Below, one piece after another: positions 1 through 7,348 of a stretch of DNA of 19,311 bases. Both the position numbers and the translations under genes were made by a program. Every line of letters starts with the position of its first letter. The stretch's first letter is position 1. The stretch lies in assembly GCA_002327885.1 (NCBI GenBank), contig DCUS01000171.1, positions 297 through 19,607 of the forward strand, read 5' to 3'. The stretch is from Syntrophaceae bacterium UBA2208. GTDB lineage: Bacteria; Desulfobacterota; BSN033; UBA1163. Under the pieces are notes generated by a model. The model did not search any database, was not told the DNA's origin, and saw only the letters and a program-made list of their open reading frames with translations.

Positions 1-2
1 AT

Positions 3-902
3 GTCAATCGGGATTTTTATTTTGCGGACTTGAAGATCGCCACAGGACTTGTCGAGAGTCATTTTTTTACGGGGATCTCGGGCGGTAGAAAAACGGTCTG
101 CCCCGGATTGGTGGATGTCAAGACCATACAGAAATTTCATGGTCCCTACTATCTTGAAGATCCCAATGCAACGAACCTCATCCTCGAGGGAAATCCGTGC
201 CATGAGGAGGCCTTGGAAGTGGCTCAGACCGTTGGGGTTGATTTTGTGATTAATGTCAACCTTGACAAGGATCTGCGCCTTCTTCGTATTTTTACCGGGG
301 ACATGGTAGAGGCGAATTTGAAGGCCTTTGAAATGATCAAGGGTTATGCGGAAATCCCCCTCAAAGAGGAGTTCGATATCGTACTCACTCATAGCGGATA
401 TGTCGGAAGAGATCACTACCAGACTGCAAAGGCCGGGGTGGGTGCTCTTCCTGCGGTGAAAGAGGGCGGTGTCATTATCATTGCGGCCAACAACAGGGAT
501 TTCATCGAGCCCATCGGGTCTCCGGAATATAGAAGCCTGATCCATCTGCTGAAATTACAGGGGCCGGATGGATATCTCGATTTACTGAGAACTCCCAATT
601 GGAAGTTTACCAAAGATCAGTGGGAGCCTGAAGTCTGGGGAAAGGTTTTGAAAAAAGTGGGCGAGGAGGGATTGATCTATTGTTCTCTCGAAATCGAGAG
701 GAAAAATTACTGCCTTCTTCCCGGCGTCTGCGGTCTCGATTTTATAAAAGGAAAAAGAATAAACCCCTCACTTCAAAAGGCTCAGGAGATGGTACAGAAG
801 GCTGTCCAATTTGCCATTTATCGTTATCGGGAAAAGGGAATCGAGCCGACCATGGCCCTCATTCGTGAAGGTCCTTATGCCGTCCCTATTCTTCAAAAAT
901 AG
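3..902 (+). CDS. LarA-family nickel-pincer enzyme (lactate racemase-like), 5' end missing
   Basis: The reading frame is open from the left edge of the window, so this is the C-terminal ~300 residues of a longer gene; the TTG at 30 is not a convincing start. The segment reads [11 protein letters not shown], with a second His 16 residues after the Lys. This spacing reproduces His174, Lys184 and His200 of Lactiplantibacillus LarA, which hold the nickel pyridinium-thiocarboxylate pincer nucleotide (Lys184 is its covalent anchor). Known family members racemise or epimerise 2-hydroxy acids in the cytoplasm. The substrate cannot be told from this part: the family contains many non-lactate members, and no larB, larC, larE or lactate genes are visible here. 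The stop lies inside the 3' end of the convergent ilvD. The family call is firm; the exact reaction is open. Confidence 0.85.
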   Translation, partial: VNRDFYFADLKIATGLVESHFFTGISGGRKTVCPGLVDVKTIQKFHGPYYLEDPNATNLILEGNPCHEEALEVAQTVGVDFVINVNLDKDLRLLRIFTGDMVEANLKAFEMIKGYAEIPLKEEFDIVLTHSGYVGRDHYQTAKAGVGALPAVKEGGVIIIAANNRDFIEPIGSPEYRSLIHLLKLQGPDGYLDLLRTPNWKFTKDQWEPEVWGKVLKKVGEEGLIYCSLEIERKNYCLLPGVCGLDFIKGKRINPSLQKAQEMVQKAVQFAIYRYREKGIEPTMALIREGPYAVPILQK

Positions 903-2544
903 CCCCCGTACTGCCCGAGGTGACGAGTCTTGCATACCGTTTGAGGTACCCCTTCAACTCTTTCTTGGGTGGTTTCCACTGAGAAAGCCTTTTCTTCAAT
1001 TCCTCTTTGGAGACGAGAAGGTTCAGTTTTCTCCCGGGAATGTCAATCTCAATCTGATCCCCATTCCGAATCACCGCAATAGGGCCTCCTTCTGCCGCCT
1101 CGGGAGAGATGTGACCGATGGCCGCTCCCCGGCTTCCCCCTGAAAAGCGGCCATCCGTCAGCAAAGCGACATCTCGGTCCCTGCCGACGCCGACAATTGC
1201 AGAGGTCGGAGCTAACATTTCTCTCATTCCTGGTCCGCCCTTTGGCCCTTCATAGCGGATGATCACGACCTCCCCCTTTTTAATCTTTCTATTGAGAATC
1301 ATCTTGATGGCCTCTTCCTCTGAGTTGAAGACTCTGGCCGGTCCCCGATGTTTGAGCATGACTTCATCAACGGCGGATTGTTTCACCACCGAACCTTCCG
1401 GAGCTAAATTCCCAAAGAGAACGGCCAAACCCCCAGTGGCATGATAAGGTCTTTCAAGAGGACGAATCACCTCCGGATCAATTGTCTTCTTTCCTTTCAG
1501 ATTTTCCCTGACGGATTTTCCTGTAACGGTCAATGGATCTTGATGAATGTATCCTCCACGACTTAATTCTTTCATCAAAGCTGGAATCCCTCCAGCCTGA
1601 TGGAGGGCCTGAATATGGTGGGGGCCTCCGGGCGACATATTGCAGAGATGGGGAGTTTTATCACTGATTTTGTTAAAGGTCTGAAGGGAAAGTTTAATCC
1701 CAGCCTCTCTGGCGATGGCAGGAAGATGGAGCGAGGTATTGGTAGATCCTCCGAAAGCCATATCGACCGTGACTGCATTTTCAAACGCTTTTCCCGTCAG
1801 GATCTGGGAAGGAGTTATATTCTTTCTGACGAGTTCCATCATCTGAATCCCTGATTTTTTGGCCAACCTGATTCGGTCAGCAAAGACAGCCGGAATCGTC
1901 CCGTTATAGGGAAGGGCTAAGCCAAGGACTTCTGCCAGGCAGTTCATCGAGTTTGCCGTAAACATCCCCGCGCAGGAACCGACTCCAGGGCAGGCACAAC
2001 CCTCCGCTTCTGTCAGTTCTTTCAATGTCATCTTCCCTGCTTTTACCTTTCCCACCCACTCAAAAACGGTGATGAGGTCGATCTCTTTTCCTTGAAACTC
2101 ACCGGCCAGCATGGGGCCACCGCTGATCAGGATGGTAGGAATATTAAGACGGGCTGCGGCCATCAACATTCCAGGAACAATCTTGTCACAGTTAGGAATG
2201 AGCGCCAGGCCATCGAAAGGATAGGCCATGGCCATGGATTCAATCGAATCAGCGATCAACTCCCTTGAGCTGAGAGAATATTTCATCCCCTCATGACCCA
2301 TAATGATTCCATCGCAGACCCCTATGGTAAAGAATTCAAGAGGAGTTCCGCCTGCCATTCTAATTCCTGCTTTAACCGCCTCAGAGAGTTGATGCAGATG
2401 GAGATGACCCGGAATCACTTCGTTGGCTGAGTTGGCAATGCCGATCATCGGTCTTTCGATTTCTTCGTCGGTGAGGCCCAGGGCCTTGAACAGAGAGCGG
2501 TGGGGCGCTCTTTCTATTCCCTTTTTCATCCGATCCGATCTCAT
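886..2544 (-). CDS. ilvD: Dihydroxy-acid dehydratase IlvD
   Basis: This 552-residue cytoplasmic iron-sulfur enzyme dehydrates 2,3-dihydroxy-isovalerate and its isoleucine-pathway homologue to 2-keto acids in valine, leucine and isoleucine synthesis. It carries the IlvD/Edd signatures PNCDK (Cys119) and GSCAGM (Cys191), a VCDG segment near 76-79, and the C-terminal [11 protein letters not shown] block near residue 470. Length matches the family (about 550-560). An earlier in-frame ATG at 2584-2586 would add 14 residues, but ATG 2542-2544 has GGAGG eight bases upstream and gives the usual N-terminus beginning MRSD. The motif after NSANEV is PGH, not the PCN seen in many plant-type [2Fe-2S] enzymes, so cluster type is not settled. 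No other ilv or leu genes are next to it; the gene stands alone and converges on the LarA-family gene. Confidence 0.96.
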   Translation of the reverse strand: MRSDRMKKGIERAPHRSLFKALGLTDEEIERPMIGIANSANEVIPGHLHLHQLSEAVKAGIRMAGGTPLEFFTIGVCDGIIMGHEGMKYSLSSRELIADSIESMAMAYPFDGLALIPNCDKIVPGMLMAAARLNIPTILISGGPMLAGEFQGKEIDLITVFEWVGKVKAGKMTLKELTEAEGCACPGVGSCAGMFTANSMNCLAEVLGLALPYNGTIPAVFADRIRLAKKSGIQMMELVRKNITPSQILTGKAFENAVTVDMAFGGSTNTSLHLPAIAREAGIKLSLQTFNKISDKTPHLCNMSPGGPHHIQALHQAGGIPALMKELSRGGYIHQDPLTVTGKSVRENLKGKKTIDPEVIRPLERPYHATGGLAVLFGNLAPEGSVVKQSAVDEVMLKHRGPARVFNSEEEAIKMILNRKIKKGEVVIIRYEGPKGGPGMREMLAPTSAIVGVGRDRDVALLTDGRFSGGSRGAAIGHISPEAAEGGPIAVIRNGDQIEIDIPGRKLNLLVSKEELKKRLSQWKPPKKELKGYLKRYARLVTSGSTGAIFEE

Positions 2545-2552
2545 GGTTCTTT

Positions 2553-2557
2553 CCTCC
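2553..2557 (-). promoter_or_regulatory. Shine-Dalgarno site fixing the ilvD start
   Basis: The minus strand reads GGAGG followed by eight bases and ATG. This decides for the inner start (2544) over the upstream in-frame ATG at 2586, which has only an A/T-rich run before it. Confidence 0.8.
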
Positions 2558-2714
2558 ATATTTTCTTGATAAAAATTTTTTAACATATGTATTTCACCGA
2601 GACAAGAGCCTTACTGTTTCTGTTAAGTTTTCCACGATGCGTTACCTGTCCTTAACCGTCCTCCGCGATTTTACAAACAGGACATACGGGGATACGCTCC
2701 GGACCTTGCTGCCT

Positions 2715-2742
2715 CCGGGCAAAATCACACCGGGCAAAATCA
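2715..2742. repeat. 13-bp tandem direct repeat upstream of tRNA-Leu promoter
   Basis: CCGGGCAAAATCA occurs at 2715-2727 and again at 2730-2742, a 15-base period. The second copy ends three bases before the candidate -35 box of the tRNA gene. The rest of the 2545-2745 interval shows no recognisable gene, T-box or other riboswitch for ilvD. Confidence 0.7.
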
Positions 2743-2745
2743 AGG

Positions 2746-2774
2746 TTGACAAAATAATCGAAAAGCTATATTTA
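2746..2774 (+). promoter_or_regulatory. Candidate sigma-70 promoter for tRNA-Leu
   Basis: A perfect TTGACA (2746-2751) is followed by a 17-base spacer and TATTTA (2769-2774) in an A/T-rich context. A start near 2781 would give a roughly 60-base 5' leader before the mature tRNA. The -10 box is imperfect. Confidence 0.5.
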
Positions 2775-2798
2775 TAGTTTGAAAAGTTAATAACACAG

Positions 2799-2836
2799 TG
2801 ACCCAATGACCCAGTGACTCAATAAACTCAATAACC
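2799..2836. repeat. Degenerate 8-bp tandem repeat (TGACCCAR) in the tRNA leader
   Basis: TGACCCAA, TGACCCAG and TGACTCAA follow each other without gaps (2799-2822) and decay into TAAACTCAA and TAACC. The array lies between the promoter and the first base of the tRNA, so it should be transcribed in the precursor. Confidence 0.65.
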
Positions 2837-2843
2837 AAACAAC

Positions 2844-2932
2844 GCCTGGGTGGCGGAATTGGTAGACGCAAGGGACTTAAAATCCCTCGGTGGTCCCCCA
2901 CCGTGCCGGTTCAAATCCGGCCCTAGGCACCA
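2844..2932 (+). tRNA. tRNA-Leu (anticodon UAA)
   Basis: This is a class II tRNA of 89 bases with an encoded CCA. The acceptor arm GCCTGGG pairs with CCTAGGC (one G-U), discriminator A is at 2929 and CCA at 2930-2932. The D arm contains GGTAGACGC. The anticodon stem AGGGA/TCCCT encloses loop CTTAAAA, placing TAA at positions 34-36. A long variable arm (GGTGG..CCACC) is followed by T arm GCCGG-TTCAAAT-CCGGC. The long variable arm and anticodon identify leucine. Confidence 0.97.
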
Positions 2933-2957
2933 ATAAAATCAATCCATTACATTTTTG

Positions 2958-2987
2958 AGCCTTCCGTTGAGGAAGGCTATTTTTTAT
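2958..2987 (+). terminator. Intrinsic terminator after tRNA-Leu
   Basis: AGCCTTCC (2958-2965), loop GTTGA, and GGAAGGCT (2971-2978) form a perfect 8-bp stem followed by ATTTTTTAT. It lies 25 bases after the tRNA. Confidence 0.9.
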
Positions 2988-3014
2988 AAAATGGTACCGA
3001 AGGATAACCATTTT
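2988..3014. repeat. 8-bp inverted repeat between terminator and carboxypeptidase gene
   Basis: AAAATGGT (2988-2995) and ACCATTTT (3007-3014) are perfect complements separated by 11 bases. No T-run follows, so it is not an obvious terminator; an operator or mRNA hairpin is possible but unproven. Confidence 0.45.
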
Positions 3015-3053
3015 GGTCCTGATCCATTTAAAGTTTGCTCCAAAATATTGAGA

Positions 3054-3082
3054 TTGAAAAATAAAAATGAATCTGTTAAAAA
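3054..3082 (+). promoter_or_regulatory. Weak candidate promoter for the carboxypeptidase gene
   Basis: TTGAAA (3054-3059), a 17-base spacer and TAAAAA (3077-3082) lie about 50 bases before the ATG. The region is A/T-rich, so chance matches are likely. Confidence 0.25.
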
Positions 3083-3129
3083 TAAATCTCTTTGTCTTAA
3101 TTCTCAAATGAATTCAAGGGAGAAAAATT

Positions 3130-4434
3130 ATGATTCGTTCGCGTAAAAATGCCTGTTTGATTATCCTGATCTTATTTTGTTTTTTGATGGGTTTTCCAAA
3201 TCAAATTTTTTCCAAGACGACCAGGCCGTCAAAGTCACCCAAAGCCTCAACCAAGTCGTCAACCAAGGTCAAAACACACCCGAAGACTGAGCCAGCACAA
3301 GTTACCCAAACCACCTCAGGGGGTCTTCAATATGATGCTCAATCTGCTGTTTTGATGGATGCCCTCACGGGCCAAATTCTTTATGAGCAGAGTCCAAGTT
3401 TGAGGATTTCACCTGCCAGTTTTGTCAAGGTGATGACTCTCTACATCGTCCATGACGCCATTCGGTCAGGAAGAATTAAGATGGACGATATGGTGACGGT
3501 GAGTGAAAAAGCCTGGAGAATGGAAGGTTCGAGAATGTTCATCAAGGTAGGAGAGCGGGTGAAGGTGGAAGACCTGATGAAGGGTATTGCTATTGCTTCT
3601 GGAAATGATGCGTGCGTCGCCTTAGCGGAGCATGTGTCAGGTTCCGAAGAAGTCTTTGTTTCAAAAATGAATGAGAAGGCGAAACTCCTTGGGTTGAAAG
3701 ACTCTCAATTTAAAAACTCCCACGGAATGCCTGCGGAGGATCAATATTCGACCGCTATGGACATGGCGATATTGTCAAAGCGGTATGTGGAAGATCATCC
3801 GGAAGCTCTCATCCTTCATTCTACGGTCGAATTCGAATACAATGGGATTCGGCAGGGAAACCGCAATACTCTTCTCCAGAAGAATATCGGAGTGGATGGG
3901 TTGAAAACAGGTCACGTGGAAGAGTCGGGTTATCATCTGGCGGCCACGGCAAAGAGAGACGGCCAGAGGATGATTGCAGTGATCATGGGTTGCGATAGAA
4001 TGAGGAAAAGAGGGCCAGAGACGCAGAAATTATTGGAATATGGATTCAAAAATTTTTCTACCGTCGAGGCGGTTAAGAAAGGTGCAACCTTTGGCCCAGT
4101 TAAGGTAAGAAGGGGGAAGGCAAATCAGGTGACTCTCAGCGCTGCAGAGGAGGGGAGAGTGACCGTATCGAAGGGGAAGGAAAGCTTGGTTTCCGCTGTT
4201 CCTCAATTGCCGGAATTTATAACCGCCCCGGTCCAAAAAGATCAGGTGGTGGCAAAAATTCTCATCCAAAATGAGGGCAAGACGGTGAAAGAAGTGAATC
4301 TCCTTGCCTTATCAGGGGTGGAAAAGAGCTTGATCCCTCCTTGGCCCATCCTTGTCGGGATTGGTTGCGGCCTGGGCATTATCATCATATTAGGATTATG
4401 GTGGCTCAGAGGGCCAAGACAAAAAAAGCGTTGA
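3130..4434 (+). CDS. D-alanyl-D-alanine carboxypeptidase (PBP5/DacA type)
   Basis: This is a 434-residue, membrane-anchored penicillin-binding protein that trims the terminal D-Ala from peptidoglycan stem peptides outside the inner membrane. It has an N-terminal hydrophobic signal segment (about 8-22), a Ser/Thr/Lys/Pro-rich linker (about 28-62), and a peptidase S11 domain with Ser97-x-x-Lys100 (nucleophile and base), Ser157-Gly-Asn159 and Lys259-Thr-Gly261. A PBP5-like C-terminal beta domain fills about 300-395. The C-terminus differs from classical PBP5: instead of a short amphipathic anchor there is a clear hydrophobic helix (about 404-424) and a basic tail. GGGAG lies seven bases before the ATG. 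pyrR starts 39 bases downstream, so the two may be cotranscribed. The specific dac paralogue cannot be assigned. Confidence 0.92.
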   Translation: MIRSRKNACLIILILFCFLMGFPNQIFSKTTRPSKSPKASTKSSTKVKTHPKTEPAQVTQTTSGGLQYDAQSAVLMDALTGQILYEQSPSLRISPASFVKVMTLYIVHDAIRSGRIKMDDMVTVSEKAWRMEGSRMFIKVGERVKVEDLMKGIAIASGNDACVALAEHVSGSEEVFVSKMNEKAKLLGLKDSQFKNSHGMPAEDQYSTAMDMAILSKRYVEDHPEALILHSTVEFEYNGIRQGNRNTLLQKNIGVDGLKTGHVEESGYHLAATAKRDGQRMIAVIMGCDRMRKRGPETQKLLEYGFKNFSTVEAVKKGATFGPVKVRRGKANQVTLSAAEEGRVTVSKGKESLVSAVPQLPEFITAPVQKDQVVAKILIQNEGKTVKEVNLLALSGVEKSLIPPWPILVGIGCGLGIIIILGLWWLRGPRQKKR

Positions 4435-4473
4435 TGGGGAGATTCGTAAGGAAGATAGAGAGAAACTCCAAAG

Positions 4474-5025
4474 ATGGATTCAAAACAGATTGTACTGACT
4501 GAAAAAGATATCGAGATCGCTCTCAGCCAAATATGTGAACAATTACTTACCAAACACACCCAATTGAGCGAAATGGTTCTGGTGGGAATTCGGACAGGAG
4601 GCGTCTTTCTGGCGGAGCGGTTAAAACAGAAGATTCTTCAAAAAAGGGGGAGCCACCTTCCCGCTGGAATTATTGATATTACTCTCTATCGAGATGATTG
4701 GACCAGATTAAGTCAGACGCCCGAAGTTAAAAAAACGGAAATTCATTTTTCCATCGAGGACAAAAATGTTCTTTTGGTGGATGATGTCCTTTTCACAGGG
4801 AGAACCATCCGAGCGGCGATCGATGCCCTGTTAGATTTGGGGCGGCCCCGGCGGATTGAATTGGCAGTACTCATTGATCGGGGCTTCAGAGAATTACCCA
4901 TTTGCGCTGATTATATTGGAAAAACCCTAGAGATATCCCGCCAAGATTCCGTCAATGTGGAACTGAAGGAACTGGCAGGCGTCGATCAGGTCATCATCGA
5001 ATTTGCAAAAACCCCCCAAAAATAA
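4474..5025 (+). CDS. pyrR: PyrR bifunctional pyrimidine regulator / uracil phosphoribosyltransferase
   Basis: This 183-residue protein matches the PyrR family in length and layout: an N-terminal start IVLTEKDIEIAL, GIRTGG near 38-43, and the phosphoribosyltransferase PRPP loop VDDVLFTGRT near 102-111. Family members bind pyr mRNA leaders in the presence of UMP and can convert uracil plus PRPP to UMP. No pyrB, pyrC or other pyrimidine gene lies in the window, and the sequence just downstream is a palindromic repeat and not an obvious PyrR-controlled attenuator. Either the gene acts in trans on pyr genes elsewhere or salvage is its main role here. The ATG has only a weak purine-rich ribosome site. 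Confidence 0.93.
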   Translation: MDSKQIVLTEKDIEIALSQICEQLLTKHTQLSEMVLVGIRTGGVFLAERLKQKILQKRGSHLPAGIIDITLYRDDWTRLSQTPEVKKTEIHFSIEDKNVLLVDDVLFTGRTIRAAIDALLDLGRPRRIELAVLIDRGFRELPICADYIGKTLEISRQDSVNVELKELAGVDQVIIEFAKTPQK

Positions 5026-5027
5026 TA

Positions 5028-5084
5028 GGGTCAGACTTGCATCCTTGCATCTATTCTGGTGGGGTATCTCATAAAGTCTGACCC
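5028..5084. repeat. GGGTCAGACTT inverted repeat, candidate REP-type mobile element
   Basis: GGGTCAGACTT (5028-5038) and AAGTCTGACCC (5074-5084) are perfect 11-bp inverted repeats around a 35-base centre, with a tandem CTTGCATC duplication at 5036-5051. The element fills most of the 85-base gap between pyrR and the next gene. It has no T-run and so is not a standard terminator. Short GGGTCAGAC-ended elements resemble those moved by Y1 (RAYT) transposases; that link is from memory and inference, as no transposase is present here. Confidence 0.65.
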
Positions 5085-5110
5085 CTGCGTCCAAATTTTT
5101 CAGTGGAGCT

Positions 5111-5836
5111 ATGGCAACGTCGGTTCAAAAAAAGTGGATATGGGTTTTGTTTCTATGTATCTTGGCAGGGGTTGCTTTTTTTATCGTCTACCAATTTAAT
5201 TCCCAGCTATGGAATCAAGCTGTTAAAATTTATGATTTTCTTCACGATCGCCAACAACTAAAAGGATTTATTCGTTCTTTCGGGGCTTATTCTCCCCTGG
5301 CCTATATCCTGCTCCAATTCGTACAAGTGATCGTCGCCCCCATCCCCGGCGGGGCGATCGAATTTTTAGGAGGTTATCTATTTGGAGTAAAGGCCGGTTT
5401 TATTTATTCCATGATCGGTTTGATCTTGGGATCGATAGTAGCTTTCGGCTTGGCGAGGATTTTTGAAAAAATAGCTGTTGAAAAGTTTGTTTCAGAGGAA
5501 ACCAGAAAGAAATTCGACTATTTAATCGAACATCAAGGAGCCATTCTCAGTTTCATTCTTTTCTTGATCCCCGGTTTTCCTAAGGATGCTCTTTGTTATA
5601 TTCTGGGTCTGACCCCCATGCATTTTTGGATTTTTCTGGCCATTTCCACGATTGGAAGAATTCCGGGAACATTGATGGCCTGTCTTCAGGGTGGAAAGGC
5701 CTTTGATCATCAATACCAGACCTTTTTGATCCTTTTAGGAATATCGGGTTTGATCATTCTGATCTTTTTCATCTACCATGAAGAAATTCATAACCTGTTA
5801 AAAAAATTGAATCCGAAAAAAAGAAAAGAGTTCTGA
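5111..5836 (+). CDS. TVP38/TMEM64 (DedA-superfamily, VTT domain) membrane protein
   Basis: This is a 241-residue polytopic inner-membrane protein. Hydrophobic segments are visible near 9-27, 58-80, 83-110, 143-160, 165-185 and 203-222. The VTT hallmarks are present: the APIPGGAIEFLGGYLFG re-entrant segment (about 76-92), PGFPKDALCYILGLT near 155-168 and GRIPGT near 182-187. Relatives are proposed to move or scramble lipids (for example undecaprenyl-phosphate or phospholipids), but the substrate of this subfamily is not established. The ATG has GTGGAG only two bases upstream, which is tight. The next gene begins seven bases after the stop, suggesting an operon with the hypothetical protein and diguanylate cyclase. 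Confidence 0.88.
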   Translation: MATSVQKKWIWVLFLCILAGVAFFIVYQFNSQLWNQAVKIYDFLHDRQQLKGFIRSFGAYSPLAYILLQFVQVIVAPIPGGAIEFLGGYLFGVKAGFIYSMIGLILGSIVAFGLARIFEKIAVEKFVSEETRKKFDYLIEHQGAILSFILFLIPGFPKDALCYILGLTPMHFWIFLAISTIGRIPGTLMACLQGGKAFDHQYQTFLILLGISGLIILIFFIYHEEIHNLLKKLNPKKRKEF

Positions 5837-5843
5837 CGAAAAA

Positions 5844-6242
5844 ATGCCACCATCATTTAAAGGGGAAAAAGTTGGGAAAGGGCCGTCTGATCTTGTCCTG
5901 GATCTCTATTCCAATCTTATCAAAGAGATCTGGGAGATGGTATCGGCATTGATCGGCGAAGCCATTTTGGCATTTCTTTTTATCTTGGCCATTCGGAAGC
6001 TTGGTGCGAAGTATTCCTTTTTAAATTCTATAAAAGTTTCAGAAGAAGGTATTTCGCTCGAACGGGTCAGAGAGGATTGCCGAAATGTCACTCCGGTGGA
6101 AATTCACCGGGGTTTTCAAAGTTTGGTCAATCATCTCTCACACCTTTTTTCCGCTTTGGCGGAGGGTGTCATCAATAAAGAACTTTTTCCAAAGGTCTTC
6201 CCTAAATTTAAGGAAGCTGATCGGATTATTTCTCAAAAATAG
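5844..6242 (+). CDS. Hypothetical one-TM protein upstream of the diguanylate cyclase
   Basis: I do not recognise a family in this 132-residue protein. A single hydrophobic segment lies near 32-50, followed by a basic RKLGAKY stop-transfer stretch; the rest (about 60-132) is charged and probably helical. The layout suggests a short N-terminal tail, one membrane helix and a soluble cytoplasmic domain. It starts seven bases after the TVP38 gene and ends 13 bases before the likely GTG of the GGDEF gene, so it is probably cotranscribed and may be a membrane partner for the cyclase. The ribosome site is weak. An out-of-frame ATG at 6085 lets the following frame run through the last part of this gene, but that extension has no domain character. 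Confidence 0.6.
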   Translation: MPPSFKGEKVGKGPSDLVLDLYSNLIKEIWEMVSALIGEAILAFLFILAIRKLGAKYSFLNSIKVSEEGISLERVREDCRNVTPVEIHRGFQSLVNHLSHLFSALAEGVINKELFPKVFPKFKEADRIISQK

Positions 6243-6255
6243 AGGATGGGACATC

Positions 6256-7296
6256 GTGAGGTTGATTTTTAAAAATCTGAATGTGCTCCGGTCAACGATC
6301 AATGCAATCAGCAAGAGTTTTGAAATCAAAGAAATCTTTGAATCAGCAGGGAATAACCTTCCAAATTTATTTGATTTTTCTTCTTTCGGGATATTTTGGA
6401 AGGAGGATCACCTTCTCTTCCTTTTTCAGGAGGATTCCTGTCCTCCTCCTTTCACTCAAGAGGTGGTGAGGAATATGCTGAAAGTCTTTTCGATCCTGGG
6501 CGGGGAGTCTTTCGAAGCCGACCGAATGCCCCTCCAGATTGAAAAAAGGAAACTGAGGCCGAAACAGATGATGGTGGACCCCAAAGCAACCCTGAAGTCC
6601 CATCTCACTCTGCCCCTGACCGTAGAAGGAGAGATTTTAGGGTGTATTTCACTCAACAGTGATCAACCCAATGCTTTTGATGTACAAGATCTCCAATTCC
6701 TTTCCGTCATCGGATACCAGATGGCGGCCACCTTAAAACATTTTCAAAGATTTAGCTCCATCCAAAACATTGCCACTTACGATACACTGACCGGCCTTTA
6801 TAACCGGAGATATTTCGAGGAAAAACTCGGAGCGGAGGCTCAAAAATCTTTTTATGGAGGTTCCCCCCTCTCTTTGGTGATGGTGGATATTGACCATTTT
6901 AAGAAAGTGAATGATACCTTGGGACATACCGAGGGGGATCAAGCTCTTATTAAAATTTCTTCTTTACTGAAAAGTTCAGTCCGAAAAAAAGATATCGTTG
7001 CCCGATATGGGGGTGAGGAATTCATTCTGATGTTGCCAGAAGCTGTTTTGAAAGAGTCTTTTCTCATTGCGGAACGTATCCGAAGGTTGGTCGAGGAAAC
7101 GTCTTTCGAAGTGGGAAAGACGGAAGTCAATTTAACCGTGAGTATGGGAATCTCTAATTTTCCAAGTCATCGGGCCAAGTCAAAAGAAGATTTGATCCGG
7201 ATGGCAGACCAAGCCCTCTATGATGCCAAAAAGGGGGGGCGAAACAAAGTTTGTATTTTTACAGAAAAATCATCTCCCTGGACGATTCCAACATAG
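6256..7296 (+). CDS. GAF-GGDEF diguanylate cyclase
   Basis: With the GTG start this protein has 346 residues. A GAF-like sensory domain (about 22-162) is followed by a GGDEF domain beginning DTLTGLYNRRYF (about 176-187). The active-site loop is Gly-Gly-Glu-Glu-Phe (252-256), a form normally catalytic for making cyclic di-GMP from two GTP. RKKD (243-246), five residues before it, is an intact RxxD inhibitory site, so product feedback is expected. No transmembrane segment is visible, so membrane coupling could come from the upstream one-TM protein. The frame stays open to an ATG at 6085, but that would overlap the upstream gene by 158 bases and add unlike sequence; GTG 6256 has GAGG about ten bases upstream and follows the preceding stop. 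The start is therefore likely but not certain. Confidence 0.88.
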   Translation: MRLIFKNLNVLRSTINAISKSFEIKEIFESAGNNLPNLFDFSSFGIFWKEDHLLFLFQEDSCPPPFTQEVVRNMLKVFSILGGESFEADRMPLQIEKRKLRPKQMMVDPKATLKSHLTLPLTVEGEILGCISLNSDQPNAFDVQDLQFLSVIGYQMAATLKHFQRFSSIQNIATYDTLTGLYNRRYFEEKLGAEAQKSFYGGSPLSLVMVDIDHFKKVNDTLGHTEGDQALIKISSLLKSSVRKKDIVARYGGEEFILMLPEAVLKESFLIAERIRRLVEETSFEVGKTEVNLTVSMGISNFPSHRAKSKEDLIRMADQALYDAKKGGRNKVCIFTEKSSPWTIPT

Positions 7297-7348
7297 CGGG
7301 TGTGTAAAAAAAACTGGTAAATTCTTGATAAACCCTCCGCCCCATCCG

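Noticed and set aside
811..1143. 110-codon plus-strand frame after the LarA-family gene
   Set aside because: It lies opposite conserved ilvD coding sequence and shows no family character.
2545..2745. T-box or attenuator for ilvD
   Set aside because: The minus-strand leader has neither a T-box GGTGG motif nor a leader peptide rich in branched-chain codons.
2877..3107. 76-codon minus-strand frame over the tRNA and terminator
   Set aside because: It runs through the tRNA-Leu gene and its terminator; coincidental.
6085..6255. 57-residue N-terminal extension of the diguanylate cyclase
   Set aside because: It overlaps the upstream gene out of frame, lacks a ribosome site and has no recognisable domain; GTG 6256 fits better.
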